DNA of 34,040 nt from Bacillota bacterium (GCA_021811155.1 JAJZPO010000027.1:1-34040), one strand, 5' to 3'. Shown: positions 23,194 to 31,184, counted from the first letter of the stretch. Program-made: numbers and translations. Notes: generated by a model not told the origin, from the sequence alone.

Positions 23194-23221
23194 TCGGACA
23201 TCGGACTTCGGACATCGGATC
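23194..23221. repeat. Heptamer tract, TCGGANN type
   Basis: TCGGACA, TCGGACT, TCGGACA and TCGGATC follow in 7-base register, oriented opposite to the tract at 23107. The pair could fold against each other. Confidence 0.7.
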
Positions 23222-23477
23222 TCGATTAAATTGTTCGCCATATATTACTGTAATCCTTCTTTTCCGAAGCCAATTGACCGGTGTCAATACTTATTCGCGC
23301 CGTAGTTTAAATAATCCTCCTAGATTTCGACAAATTACTGCTCAACATACAATAGTTGTATTTTTCGGTAAATACTTAAAACAGTGTATTCATTTATTCA
23401 AAATTACAGGATACTTCGAAATGATACACCGTTTTCTCATTCTGACTCCTGACTCCTGAGTACTTACAACACAATAA

Positions 23478-23500
23478 TGAGTCAAGCTTGCCTTGACTCA
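23478..23500 (-). terminator. Hairpin after gvpJ
   Basis: TGAGTCAAG (23478-23486) and CTTGACTCA (23492-23500) form a perfect 9-bp stem with a five-base loop, followed on the minus strand by TTATTGTGTTG. It is 10 bases after the gvpJ stop and probably ends the gas-vesicle transcript. Confidence 0.7.
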
Positions 23501-23509
23501 ATAACGCCC

Positions 23510-23755
23510 CTAAACTGTGGCCTTTGCCTTCTTTTTCATCGCCTTGGTCGAAAGGTTTTCATCCGCCTCCCACCAATCGATGCCAATTTCCCTGGCTTTG
23601 TCTACGGAAGCCACCACCAGGCGTATCTTGATGCTCAAAAGTTCCACATCGGCCAGGGATATCTTGATATCCCCCGCAATCACTATTCCTTTGTCCAGAA
23701 CTCTTTCCAGAATGTCCGCCAGGCTCGAAGCCTGGGTCGGGTGCTGTATGGGCAA
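23510..23755 (-). CDS. gvpJ: Gas vesicle protein GvpJ
   Basis: The 81-residue protein has the GvpA/J/M fold: LADILERVLDKGIVIAGDIK followed by DVELLSIKIRLVVASVDKAR and the J-type ending EIGIDWWE. The WWE motif and last position after gvpK match Bacillus GvpJ, a minor shell/nucleation component. Start is TTG at 23755 with GAGGAGGAG upstream. It is the final gene of the cluster, before a hairpin. Confidence 0.93.
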   Translation of the reverse strand: MPIQHPTQASSLADILERVLDKGIVIAGDIKISLADVELLSIKIRLVVASVDKAREIGIDWWEADENLSTKAMKKKAKATV

Positions 23756-23770
23756 ACCGGCTCCTCCTCT

Positions 23771-24112
23771 CTACATCAAGTTACCCAGAGGTCCCAGGTC
23801 TATGTTCAGATCCTCATCGTTCAGCCCGAAAACCTCTTTCAGCTCTGTCATCTTTGCTTCCAGTTGAATAAAGGTATTGCCGATACGTTCGATTTCCTCT
23901 TCCGTAAGAGTGTTGTTGTCCATTCTGCGCAGGGCCTGCTGCTCCAGCAGCCGTCTGATCAGTTCAATCAGGGTAAGGACCAGTTTGGCCAACCCCTGGT
24001 CCACCCGTTCAGGGTCTGCGTTGATTCTGTTGGGTACTTTGTTCTTTTCTTTTGCCATTTCAAGTTCAAATTCTGCCAGATCCTCGCAATCGAGCTTTAT
24101 CTTGTCGTTCAT
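23771..24112 (-). CDS. gvpK: Gas vesicle protein GvpK
   Basis: Start at ATG 24112 (MNDKIKLDCEDLAEFELEMA) overlaps the previous stop as ATGA and has GAGGAG upstream; 113 residues. The signature NADPERVDQGLAKLVLTLIE, LIRRLLEQQALRRMD and EEEIERIGNTFIQLE is GvpK, a small helical assembly factor. The longer frame to 24265 is antisense-like and rejected. It precedes gvpJ as in Bacillus. Confidence 0.95.
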   Translation of the reverse strand: MNDKIKLDCEDLAEFELEMAKEKNKVPNRINADPERVDQGLAKLVLTLIELIRRLLEQQALRRMDNNTLTEEEIERIGNTFIQLEAKMTELKEVFGLNDEDLNIDLGPLGNLM

Positions 24113-24801
24113 ACTCCACTCCTCAAGTCTTTCTCCGGGCCGGCAAAAGTGCAGGGAGGCCAGGGGCCGCTGGCCAAAAAACTGAGCCCGGGAAACAGAT
24201 TTTTTACCTCCTTCACCTGTTGCCAGAAGCGCTCCAACTCTGATCTGTCGATCAGAAATGCGCAATTGTAAAATAGTTTTTGCGTAACCAGATAGCGGGT
24301 TTTCTTCTCGGTCACCCAGGGAAAGCAGGAGTTTATCTCCTCCCCCAGGGACTTGGCCCGGGCCAGGCGCCGCTGCCGGACCCGCTCCTGCTCCAATCTG
24401 GCGAGGAGATATTCCCTGCCGCTAAGAGCGCTGCCTGGAGACACGTCCTGCTCCTCTTCCCGCCACAGAGCCTTGAGGCCCATCTCCACCTTCCCCGCCA
24501 GTCTTGCCATGAGTCGGGAAAACTCAGCCCCCTGCCGAGCCAAAGCCTCCAGTCCTGCTTCCTTTGACTCGAGAATCGTGCCAAACCTCACCGGCAGAAC
24601 AGTATAGTCCCCCATCAGGTCGTCCAGGAAGCAGGCATGCAGCGCCGCGAACTCGGGGCTGGACATTCTTTCTTTGGCAGGGGCCGCACAAATTAGCAGG
24701 CTCAAACCTGTATCGCTAAGCGCTTCTAGCTCCAATTCCCCAAACTTGCGCCCTGGAAAAGAGCTGCTGTCGATCAGACAAACCACATAGTATCTAGCCA
24801 T
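24109..24801 (-). CDS. Third GvpF/GvpL-family protein
   Basis: Start at ATG 24801 (MARYYVVCLIDSSSF) overlaps the gvpS stop by eight bases; 230 residues. The GvpF/L pattern is present: an N-terminal YYVVCLI strand, DDLMGDYTVLPVRFGTIL, EMGLKALWR, and a C-terminal FLIDRSELERFWQQV followed by SGPWPPCTF. The conserved final box is altered (CTF in place of YNF). Bacillus operons usually have two such genes, F and L; this extra copy sits between gvpS and gvpK. Probably an assembly factor that binds GvpA-type proteins. Confidence 0.9.
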   Translation of the reverse strand: MARYYVVCLIDSSSFPGRKFGELELEALSDTGLSLLICAAPAKERMSSPEFAALHACFLDDLMGDYTVLPVRFGTILESKEAGLEALARQGAEFSRLMARLAGKVEMGLKALWREEEQDVSPGSALSGREYLLARLEQERVRQRRLARAKSLGEEINSCFPWVTEKKTRYLVTQKLFYNCAFLIDRSELERFWQQVKEVKNLFPGLSFLASGPWPPCTFAGPEKDLRSGV

Positions 24802-24973
24802 GGGTTTCCCGCAGCCGGTCCACCGAAGCCAGTACCAGCTCCAGTCCAAGGTAGATCAGGTCCACATCCGCCACCGCAATAGTGATATCCCCCTTGATTA
24901 CCACCCCTTTATCCAGGATGCGGTCCAGAATTTCCAGCAGGGTCACCTCTTTAGCCCGGGCTAATTCATTCAT
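24794..24973 (-). CDS. gvpS: GvpS-like (GvpA-family) minor gas vesicle protein
   Basis: A 59-residue protein from ATG 24973 (GGGAGG six bases upstream) begins MNELARAKEVTLLEILDRIL and continues DKGVVIKGDITIAVADVDLI, then YLGLELVLASVDRLRETHG. It has the GvpA fold with the VIKGD and VDLIYL features of GvpS rather than A or J. Position between gvpL and gvpK matches Bacillus. The start overlaps the gvpL stop by eight bases. Confidence 0.92.
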   Translation of the reverse strand: MNELARAKEVTLLEILDRILDKGVVIKGDITIAVADVDLIYLGLELVLASVDRLRETHG

Positions 24974-26090
24974 TTTGTACCTCCCGGAAATCGGCGAAAT
25001 TGTACGGCGGCCACGGGCCCGTAGCTTCGATGATTAGGCCTAAATCCGATACTTTAGCCTCAAAATCTTCTATTATGCGGCAGAATTTTGCAACCTGGGA
25101 GTTTGGGAGCAGAAAAACCACATTTGCAATCATTTCCTCTTCCCGTCCGGTCACTTCCCTGCTGAGAGGCTCGTTGATCACCGAGCGCTCAGCTACAGGC
25201 TTCAATAAATCAAACAATTCCTGGGCGGTATTGTCAAGCGCCCGTTCAGCCTCTTCCTCCACCAACCGTTCCAGGCGCTTGCGCTTCAGATAGCCCGCAC
25301 CCGTGGCAGAGCCAAGCTCCTCATCTTCCCTGCCCGCCCCGACAGCATGGAACAGTTGGCTGCGCCGGCAGAAGAGCTTCACTCCCCACTCTTCCATCCC
25401 GTCCAAGTCCGCCAGCAGCCGGTCAATGCCCTGGGCGTTTCGGGCCAGGAAATCCTCCACCCTTCCCAGGCCCCGGAAAATGGTGCAGAACTTGAGCGGA
25501 ATCACTGGCCCGGACAGCATTGCCTGCTCGATCACCCGCTGGTGAGCCTGCACCTTGGCCTTAACCCATTCCGCATCTCTCAGTTTCATTTCAAGGGCCG
25601 TTTCGCCAAATTCCTCTTCCCCAACCGCGCTTACCACCGCTGCCGTGTTTCCCCGCCTGACCAGGTAACAATAGCTCCCTCGGGCCACACCCTCCAGCCC
25701 GTCCAAATCCGGGCTGTTTCTCCTAGCAAAGCAGTATGTATAGAGCAAATCTCCCCCAGTGCCAGAGAGATTACAGGTTGAGCCCCCTGATTGCCCGTCG
25801 CTAACCCTGGCCATGGCCGTAACCTCCGGCCCGATGGGGAAATCATCGCTGCAGATTCTTCCGCCGCACTGACCGGCCTCTTCCTCTCTGCCGAAACACT
25901 CAGGCCCCAAAACCTGCATTACCAGCTTTTCCACTTCCCGCCGCAGCATAGCCTTAATCTGTTGGCGGTATTCACCCAGTACTTCAGCCCTGAGTTCAGC
26001 CATCATCTGTTCCAGCTCCCGGGCCAAGTCCTCCCGCCAGAACTCAGGACCATCCTTGCGGTTCACCCATCCACCCCTCCCGTCAGGCAT
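24966..26090 (-). CDS. gvpL: GvpL-type protein with N-terminal extension
   Basis: The 374-residue protein is far longer than typical GvpL. The GvpF/L core begins near 112 (GDLLYTYCFARRNSPDLDGL) and contains MLSGPVIPLKFCTIFRGLG, GMEEWGVKLFCRR, SVINEPLS, NVVFLLPN and the final TGPWPPYNFADF. The first 110 residues add a charged helical/coiled-coil segment (REDLARELEQMMAELRAEVL), a Cys-rich loop and a Gly/Ser linker. It probably tethers a partner while the core binds shell protein. Position after gvpG fits GvpL. ATG overlaps the gvpG stop. Confidence 0.9.
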   Translation of the reverse strand: MPDGRGGWVNRKDGPEFWREDLARELEQMMAELRAEVLGEYRQQIKAMLRREVEKLVMQVLGPECFGREEEAGQCGGRICSDDFPIGPEVTAMARVSDGQSGGSTCNLSGTGGDLLYTYCFARRNSPDLDGLEGVARGSYCYLVRRGNTAAVVSAVGEEEFGETALEMKLRDAEWVKAKVQAHQRVIEQAMLSGPVIPLKFCTIFRGLGRVEDFLARNAQGIDRLLADLDGMEEWGVKLFCRRSQLFHAVGAGREDEELGSATGAGYLKRKRLERLVEEEAERALDNTAQELFDLLKPVAERSVINEPLSREVTGREEEMIANVVFLLPNSQVAKFCRIIEDFEAKVSDLGLIIEATGPWPPYNFADFREVQNE

Positions 26091-26353
26091 CAGTCAGCTT
26101 CGTCCACGCCTTCACCTGCGTCATATTCGACGTCAGCCGCCTGGCGCAGTCTCATCAAAAGCTGCGCTTCCCTCAACTCATACTCTTCCAGGCTCATTTC
26201 GTCCATTTCATACAGGAGCTGCAGTTCCAGAAGCTGCTGCCGGATCGTGTCCGGGTCCCGCCACTCAGCCATGACGTGATTGTAAATCTCCTTAAACAAC
26301 CAGACCAGAGCCTTGCCAGGCAGCCATAAGAGCAAATCGTCTACTACAAACAT
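26090..26353 (-). CDS. gvpG: Gas vesicle protein GvpG
   Basis: Start at ATG 26353 (MFVVDDLLLWLPGKALVWLF) is preferred over the GTG at 26362; 87 residues. The hydrophobic N-terminus followed by KEIYNHVMAEWRDPDTIRQQ and an acidic helical tail with LYEMDEMSLEEYE is the GvpG pattern. It is a small assembly protein lying between gvpF and gvpL. Confidence 0.93.
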   Translation of the reverse strand: MFVVDDLLLWLPGKALVWLFKEIYNHVMAEWRDPDTIRQQLLELQLLYEMDEMSLEEYELREAQLLMRLRQAADVEYDAGEGVDEAD

Positions 26354-26371
26354 ACTGCTCACCCCGCGGGC

Positions 26372-27124
26372 TTAGACATCACTAATGCGGATATCCACAA
26401 AATTGTAGGGGGGCCAGGGACCCGTATACTTGAACTGCAGTATCTCCTGGTGCGCCAGGTAAAGGTCATTGACTTTCAAGTCAAATTCATGCTCCCTGGC
26501 CTTTTCGATCAGGAAGGCGCTGTTGAACACCATCAGCTCGTTGATCAGCTTGTTCAGCCTGGCATCAGCAGAGAGCTGCTGCAGGGGCTTAAAGATCTCT
26601 TGCTCATACTTGCTGCGCAGTTCATTGGCAGCGTTCTCCACCGTTCTACCGAATTCCACCGCAAGCATATAGGCGCTGCCGCTGGCTTTCCCCTCAATCG
26701 ACCGCTTCAACTCCGTTAGGCGCGGCTGATGCCGGAACATTTCCGGCTGGAAGCTTTCCTTCTTCCACCAGACCTTCAAGCCCACTTCCATCTTGCCGCT
26801 GAAGAGCTCCAGCTTCTCCTTGAAAGCCGTGTAGTTCTGGCTTAAAAGCATTTTTGCCTTGTACTCATCCTGGCAGACCAGCCCGAAACTCATGGGGACC
26901 ACCGGAAATTCCCGCATGGCCTCGGCAATCACCTTTTCGTGGGCCAGGGCATTTTTGCGGGTCGGGTCGTAGGCTTTAACCGGCACATTGCTGACCACAA
27001 GGGCCAGGTCCTGGTAGTGCAAAGTGTAAACCCTGCCTGGGTCATCCCCTACCCCGATTTTGCCAAACTCGCGTTTTTCGCTGCAGGGAATCACGCAATA
27101 GAGATATCTGCCGGGAACCGCCAT
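26372..27124 (-). CDS. gvpF: Gas vesicle protein GvpF
   Basis: The 250-residue protein shows the standard GvpF/L architecture: RYLYCVIPC near the start, the LALVVSNVPV strand, FPVVPMSFGLV, EVGLKVWW, VFNSAFLIEKA and the closing TGPWPPYNFVDI. Placement right before gvpG matches gvpF of Bacillus. ATG at 27124 follows GAGGAG. GvpF binds GvpA and helps nucleate or deliver subunits. Confidence 0.94.
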   Translation of the reverse strand: MAVPGRYLYCVIPCSEKREFGKIGVGDDPGRVYTLHYQDLALVVSNVPVKAYDPTRKNALAHEKVIAEAMREFPVVPMSFGLVCQDEYKAKMLLSQNYTAFKEKLELFSGKMEVGLKVWWKKESFQPEMFRHQPRLTELKRSIEGKASGSAYMLAVEFGRTVENAANELRSKYEQEIFKPLQQLSADARLNKLINELMVFNSAFLIEKAREHEFDLKVNDLYLAHQEILQFKYTGPWPPYNFVDIRISDV

Positions 27125-27128
27125 CCCC

Positions 27129-29237
27129 TCATCTCCTCTCCCGGCCCAGTTCCTTCAGGGCCAGTTGAAAATGCTGCCGCGTGATCTCAAGTCCTCCGGG
27201 TTCAAAGTTTCCCTGTTTAATAATGTCTCGCACCGCCAAAAGGGCCGCCCTGCGGCACAGGTTGGCAATCTCCGCCCCGCTGAATCCTTCCGTTTGTTCC
27301 TGCAGCAGTTTCAGATCCACTTCCGGGGCAACCGGTTTGCCCGCAAAGTGTATCTTTAGGATTTCCAACCGGGCCTCCCGGTCAGGGTAAGGAAATTCCA
27401 GGTGCAGGTCAAATCTTCCGGGCCTGAGCAGGGCCGGGTCGATCATGTCAATTCTGTTGGTGGCTCCCATCACCATCACGCCGCGCAGTTCCTCGATACC
27501 GTCCATCTCAGTCAGGAGCTGGCTCAAAACCCTTTCCGCCGCGGGATCACCCCCGCCCCTGCCGCGCTGCGGCACCAGGGCATCAAGCTCGTCGAAAAAG
27601 ATTATGCAGGGGGAGGCCAGCCGGGCCTTTCTAAAAACCTCTCTTACTCCCTTTTCCGACTCCCCTACCCACTTTGACATCAGGGCCGGGCCCTTGACAG
27701 AAATAAAATTGGCTTCACACTGTTTGGCCAAAGCCTTGGCCATCAAAGTCTTGCCCGTTCCGGGCGGGCCGTAAAACAGCGTCCCTTTGGCCGCATCCAT
27801 TCCCGCTTCTGCAAACAGTTCAGGATATTTTAACGGCCACTCCACCGCTTCCGCCAGCTTTTCCTTGATCTCCCCAAGCCCACCTACCTGTTCGAAGCTG
27901 ACATCGGGCAGTTCCACACAGACCTCCCTGGTAACTGTTGGTTCTATCTCCCGCAGGGCGTTCAGAAAATGTTCCATGCCCACCTTTAACTGATATAGGC
28001 TTTCCAGGCTGACCGGACCGCCGCCCAGGGCCGGAAAGACCTGACGCAGGCAGCCCATGGCCGCTTCCTTGCACAAGGCTTCCAGGTCCGCCCCCACATA
28101 ACCGTGAGTTCTCCGGGCCAGTTTTTCCAGGTCCACGTCTTCCGCCAAGGGCATGCCCCGGGTATGGATCTGCAGAATCTTCAGCCTGCCCCGTTCGTCC
28201 GGAACACCTATGCTTATCTCCCGGTCAAACCTCCCCGGCCGGCGCAGGGCAGGGTCCAGGGCATTGGGAATGTTGGTCGCCCCGATAACGATTACCTGGC
28301 CGCGGGATTTCAGCCCGTCCATCAGGCCCAGAAGCTGAGCCACCACCCTTTTTTCAACTTCGCCGTGGACTTCCTCCCGCTTAGGGGCAACAGCGTCTAT
28401 CTCATCCAGGAAGATTATGCTGGGCGCCCTGCGCTGGGCCGCCTCGAAGATTTCTCTCAACCTGGCCTCGCTTTCTCCGTAGTACTTATGGATGATTTCC
28501 GGCCCGTTGATATGAAAAAAGCTGGCCTTGGATTCCCTCGCCACCGCCCTGGCGATCAAGGTCTTGCCCGTACCGGGCGGGCCGCTCAGGAGCACCCCTT
28601 GCGGCGCCTCAATCCCGAGCCGGTCAAAGACCTCAGGGTATTTCAAAGGCAGCTCGATTATTTCCCGCACCCGCATGAGTTCGTTCTCCAGGCCGCCAAT
28701 ATCCTCATAGGCAACCCTTTGTTCCTCAGGCTGCCCGCTTAAAGCCTTAAGCTTAATCTCCGTATCCTGCCCGATTTGCACCACCCCGGCGGGCAGGGTC
28801 TCACATACCCTTACTTCCTGGGTCCGGCTGCCAAACAGGTTTACCCGCAGTTTATCTCCTTTTACCATGACCAGGCCCTCCAGGAGCCTGGCCAAATATT
28901 CACCACCCTTAATCCCCTGTTTGCCCACGGGCTCCAGGATGACCATTTTGCCGGGCTGGCACTGAGTCTTGCTCACCGTCACCTTTTCACCCAACAAAAC
29001 CATAGCGTTTTCCCGGACCATGCCGTCGATTAGAATTAACTCCGGCTCGTCCCTTTGTTCCGGCGGTGACGGCATAACCCTCGCCACCGTTTCCCTTTTC
29101 CCTTTGATTTTGATTACGTCCCCGGTAACCAGGTCCTGCCCGCTTAAAACCGCGGGATCCATCCTGGCAATGGTCCTGCCCATGTCCCGCGGCAAAGCCT
29201 CAGCCGCCGCCAATACCAGTTCCTCAGCCTTTTCCAA
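27129..29237 (-). CDS. CDC48/VAT-type double AAA+ ATPase
   Basis: The 702-residue protein has an N-terminal double-psi-barrel substrate domain (1-165) and two AAA+ modules. D1 has GPPGTGKT 219-226, IIFLDE 274-279, pore loop KYYGESE 251-257 and RRPGR. D2 has GPPGTGKT 490-497, IIFFDE 545-550, SKWVGESE with an aromatic pore residue, and RPGR at 605-608. The whole plan is that of archaeal VAT/CDC48. Start is TTG at 29237 with GGGGGG before it, four bases after the ArsA-like gene. Inside a gas-vesicle operon it is probably an unfoldase or chaperone for shell proteins, which is inference. Confidence 0.95.
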   Translation of the reverse strand: MEKAEELVLAAAEALPRDMGRTIARMDPAVLSGQDLVTGDVIKIKGKRETVARVMPSPPEQRDEPELILIDGMVRENAMVLLGEKVTVSKTQCQPGKMVILEPVGKQGIKGGEYLARLLEGLVMVKGDKLRVNLFGSRTQEVRVCETLPAGVVQIGQDTEIKLKALSGQPEEQRVAYEDIGGLENELMRVREIIELPLKYPEVFDRLGIEAPQGVLLSGPPGTGKTLIARAVARESKASFFHINGPEIIHKYYGESEARLREIFEAAQRRAPSIIFLDEIDAVAPKREEVHGEVEKRVVAQLLGLMDGLKSRGQVIVIGATNIPNALDPALRRPGRFDREISIGVPDERGRLKILQIHTRGMPLAEDVDLEKLARRTHGYVGADLEALCKEAAMGCLRQVFPALGGGPVSLESLYQLKVGMEHFLNALREIEPTVTREVCVELPDVSFEQVGGLGEIKEKLAEAVEWPLKYPELFAEAGMDAAKGTLFYGPPGTGKTLMAKALAKQCEANFISVKGPALMSKWVGESEKGVREVFRKARLASPCIIFFDELDALVPQRGRGGGDPAAERVLSQLLTEMDGIEELRGVMVMGATNRIDMIDPALLRPGRFDLHLEFPYPDREARLEILKIHFAGKPVAPEVDLKLLQEQTEGFSGAEIANLCRRAALLAVRDIIKQGNFEPGGLEITRQHFQLALKELGRERR

Positions 29238-29240
29238 CTC

Positions 29241-30182
29241 TTACCCCCCAAACATGGACTCCGCTACCCGGCGCAGACCTTCTGTCCCCCTGATGCCGAC
29301 CGGATCCATGGGCGCCTTGCGGATATCCCAGCCGGCAAAACTCCGTAGGGCCTCTTGCATAATTTTCTGCTGCTCCTCGTAAACCTGGCGGCAGAAAGGG
29401 CACTCGTGCTGCAGTGGCATTACCCTGTTCAGTATCAGATTACGCACAGGAATTTTTTTTTGCCGCAAGCTTGAAGCCAGCCGCTTGGTTTCCGCCAGCA
29501 CCATCCGCTCCAGAAGGCTCACCAGCACCAGTCTGCTCTGTTCCTGGTTCTGCAGCAGGGCGTTTACCCTTTTTACTGTTTTCTTTAGCACAAACAGGAG
29601 ATCGTCAGCCGGGTCCTCCACCCGCCTGCCGGAAAGGGTTGTAATAAAACTCTTGTACTTCCACCGCAGGCGGGCCAAGAGCTTTATCCACTGGTCAAAG
29701 GTTTCAGGCAGAGCCAGCAAACGCAAGGTATGTCCGGTTGGAGCTGTATCCCAGACAAAAAGCTCAAATTCCCTGCTTTCCATAAAATCCATTACGGCCT
29801 TTAACCCCATTAATTCATCTATTCCCGGCACATCCAGATCCAGGCTGTCCTCAACATCTCCCCGGTCCAGATAGGTAGCAGCCACCAGAAAGTCGACAAA
29901 CTCTGCGCCATATTGACTTTTCAATTCCGCTAAATTCCGTTCTGCATCAAGTTCCACCGCCCACAGGTTTTTTACGCCTGCAACAGGCCCAATCTCACCC
30001 TTGGGAAGCGGGATACCCAGACTATCAGCCAGGGAATGGGCCGGATCGGTGGAAAAGAGCAGCGCTTTGATGCCCCTGTCTGCCGCGTGCAGGGCAGTTG
30101 CCGCAGCGCATGTCGTCTTGCCCACCCCGCCCTTGCCGCTGAACAAGATGAACTTCTGACCTGTGAGGAAGCTCGCATGCAT
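29241..30182 (-). CDS. ArsA/Get3-family ATPase in gas vesicle cluster
   Basis: Start at ATG 30182 (MHASFLTGQKFILF, AGGTGA upstream) gives 313 residues; the frame beyond it reads into a heptamer repeat and is excluded. P-loop GKGGVGKTT 16-24, switch I STDPAHSL 44-51, switch II DTAPTGHT 145-152 and the CPFC pair at 261/264 mark the ArsA/Get3 family. In Get3 the CxxC binds the zinc of the dimer that carries tail-anchored helices. No arsenic genes are near. A role in shielding hydrophobic GvpA is plausible but unproven. Confidence 0.95.
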   Translation of the reverse strand: MHASFLTGQKFILFSGKGGVGKTTCAAATALHAADRGIKALLFSTDPAHSLADSLGIPLPKGEIGPVAGVKNLWAVELDAERNLAELKSQYGAEFVDFLVAATYLDRGDVEDSLDLDVPGIDELMGLKAVMDFMESREFELFVWDTAPTGHTLRLLALPETFDQWIKLLARLRWKYKSFITTLSGRRVEDPADDLLFVLKKTVKRVNALLQNQEQSRLVLVSLLERMVLAETKRLASSLRQKKIPVRNLILNRVMPLQHECPFCRQVYEEQQKIMQEALRSFAGWDIRKAPMDPVGIRGTEGLRRVAESMFGG

Positions 30183-30460
30183 TGGCTCACCTGCTAACTT
30201 TAGGGTCGGAATACAGAATTCGGCCACAGCAGATTTTCTTTTCGGTCGGAATTCAGAAATCAGCCACAGAAGCCGTTCTTTCAGGTCGGAATTCAGAAGT
30301 CAGAAGGCAAAGTCTTTTTTGCAACTGCGGTTTTCCCTAGCGGCATGCATGTCTGACTTCAGAGATACACGGTCTAACTTCTGACTTCCGACCCGAGGCG
30401 CTGACTACTTGGCCGAATTCTGTATTCTGTATTCCGACCCCAGAGGAATATCCCTTAGCA
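30183..30460. repeat. Heptamer-rich spacer upstream of ArsA-like gene
   Basis: About 278 bases with tracts opening GGTCGGA then ATACAGA or ATTCAGA at 30204, 30244 and 30284, and closing inverted tracts ending TCCGACC at 30373-30393 and 30412-30439. The block is thus bounded by opposed copies. No gene or clear promoter is seen. It separates the Hsp20 and ArsA-like genes. Confidence 0.7.
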
Positions 30461-30940
30461 CTACCCTTTGGGCACTACTACCTCCAGGATCCCATTCCTG
30501 CAGCTGAACTTCAGTTGGTCCGCTTTGACGACGCACGGCAGAGCGAGCCCCTTGGTGTAGAGACGGTGATGCCCGGCAGCGTGAAGGTGGAGAACCCCAT
30601 TTTCCACTGTTACCTTGACCTGCTCCTGGCTTACGCCTGGCAGCTCGGCCGTAATCACAAGCTGACCAGGCTCGTCAAACACGTCTGCCAGGGGTTCCCA
30701 TGCCCCTACTTCCACTTTGTCAGCCCCAAGCCGCATATTGCCAAAGGTCTTTACCTTTGAGGTTTCCCCCTGGCCCAGCTTCAAAGTAAAGCCGTACACC
30801 CCCTGCAGGGGTTCGCCATTTCCCAGGCTTTTGCTGAAGGTTCCCGTCTTGCTGACCTCGTTCTGCCCCGCATCCTCCATTTGCTTGGCCAGCTCGAGCA
30901 GGGAACCTATGGCCTTAAACAAATCGTTAAAACCTGACAT
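30461..30940 (-). CDS. gvpH: Hsp20/GvpH-like small heat-shock protein
   Basis: The 159-residue protein has an alpha-crystallin core near 85-155: DVFDEPGQLVITAELPGVSQ, VKVTVENGVLHLHAAG, LPCVVKADQLKFSCRNGILE and VVVPKG. The N-terminal 80 residues are variable. Its layout matches Hsp20-type proteins found in gvp clusters and called GvpH. ATG at 30940 overlaps the coiled-coil gene. Likely holds aggregation-prone gas vesicle proteins. Confidence 0.87.
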   Translation of the reverse strand: MSGFNDLFKAIGSLLELAKQMEDAGQNEVSKTGTFSKSLGNGEPLQGVYGFTLKLGQGETSKVKTFGNMRLGADKVEVGAWEPLADVFDEPGQLVITAELPGVSQEQVKVTVENGVLHLHAAGHHRLYTKGLALPCVVKADQLKFSCRNGILEVVVPKG

Positions 30941-31184
30941 CGTTTAACCCCACTATCTGACTGCCGTTTTCTCCACGTTTGATAGCCCGCTCCACTGCAG
31001 CCATGTTGGTTTCCAGCTGCCGTACCCGTTGTTCAATTTGCGAGATGCGCTTGCGCAGGATCTCTTTTTCCCGTTCCAGCCGTTCCTTTTCTTTCAGCAT
31101 CAGGTGCATCTCGAAATAACTTGGTTCCTTGATGGCCCGGGTATGGGGCAGGTAAATGTCCCTGGTGGTGATGAGCTGCGACAT
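30927..31184 (-). CDS. Coiled-coil protein of gas vesicle cluster
   Basis: ATG at 31184 is preferred over 31193 because GGAAGG then has usable spacing; 85 residues. After a short N-terminal arm, residues 25-70 are a continuous coiled coil (MLKEKERLEREKEILRKRIS and on). It overlaps the Hsp20 gene by 14 bases. I cannot match it to a named Gvp; it may pair with the Hsp20 protein or GvpN. Confidence 0.75.
   Translation of the reverse strand: MSQLITTRDIYLPHTRAIKEPSYFEMHLMLKEKERLEREKEILRKRISQIEQRVRQLETNMAAVERAIKRGENGSQIVGLNDVRF

Larger units (their letters stand above)
23090..23477. other. Intergenic region between gvpJ and dnaG
   Basis: About 390 bases without a gene. It holds heptamer tracts at 23107-23134 (GTCCGAN-type, four units), 23194-23221 (TCGGANN, four units) and 23441-23461 (NCTGACT, three units). 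The rest is AT-rich with a palindromic TTGACACCGGTCAA read on the minus strand. The dnaG promoter should lie here, but I cannot assign a convincing -35/-10 pair. Confidence 0.7.

Noticed and set aside
24113-24265. 51-residue N-terminal extension of GvpK
   Set aside because: It is out-of-frame DNA of the upstream GvpF/L gene; the real ATG has a ribosome site and starts the conserved GvpK sequence.
23477-24271. 264-residue plus-strand frame over gvpJ/gvpK
   Set aside because: Antisense to two clear gvp genes; no ribosome site and no protein-like pattern.
28104-28742. 212-residue plus-strand frame inside the CDC48-like gene
   Set aside because: Fully antisense to a strongly conserved ATPase; length explained by codon bias.
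29241-30182. Arsenite efflux ATPase
   Set aside because: No arsB, arsR, arsD or arsC nearby and only one ATPase domain, unlike classic duplicated ArsA.
30183-30227. N-terminal extension of the ArsA-like protein
   Set aside because: The extra codons come from a heptamer repeat and lack a ribosome site; ATG at 30182 has one.
30204-30442. Possible CRISPR array from repeated GGTCGGAATTCAGAA
   Set aside because: Units are contiguous 7-mers without spacers of constant length, and no cas genes are nearby.
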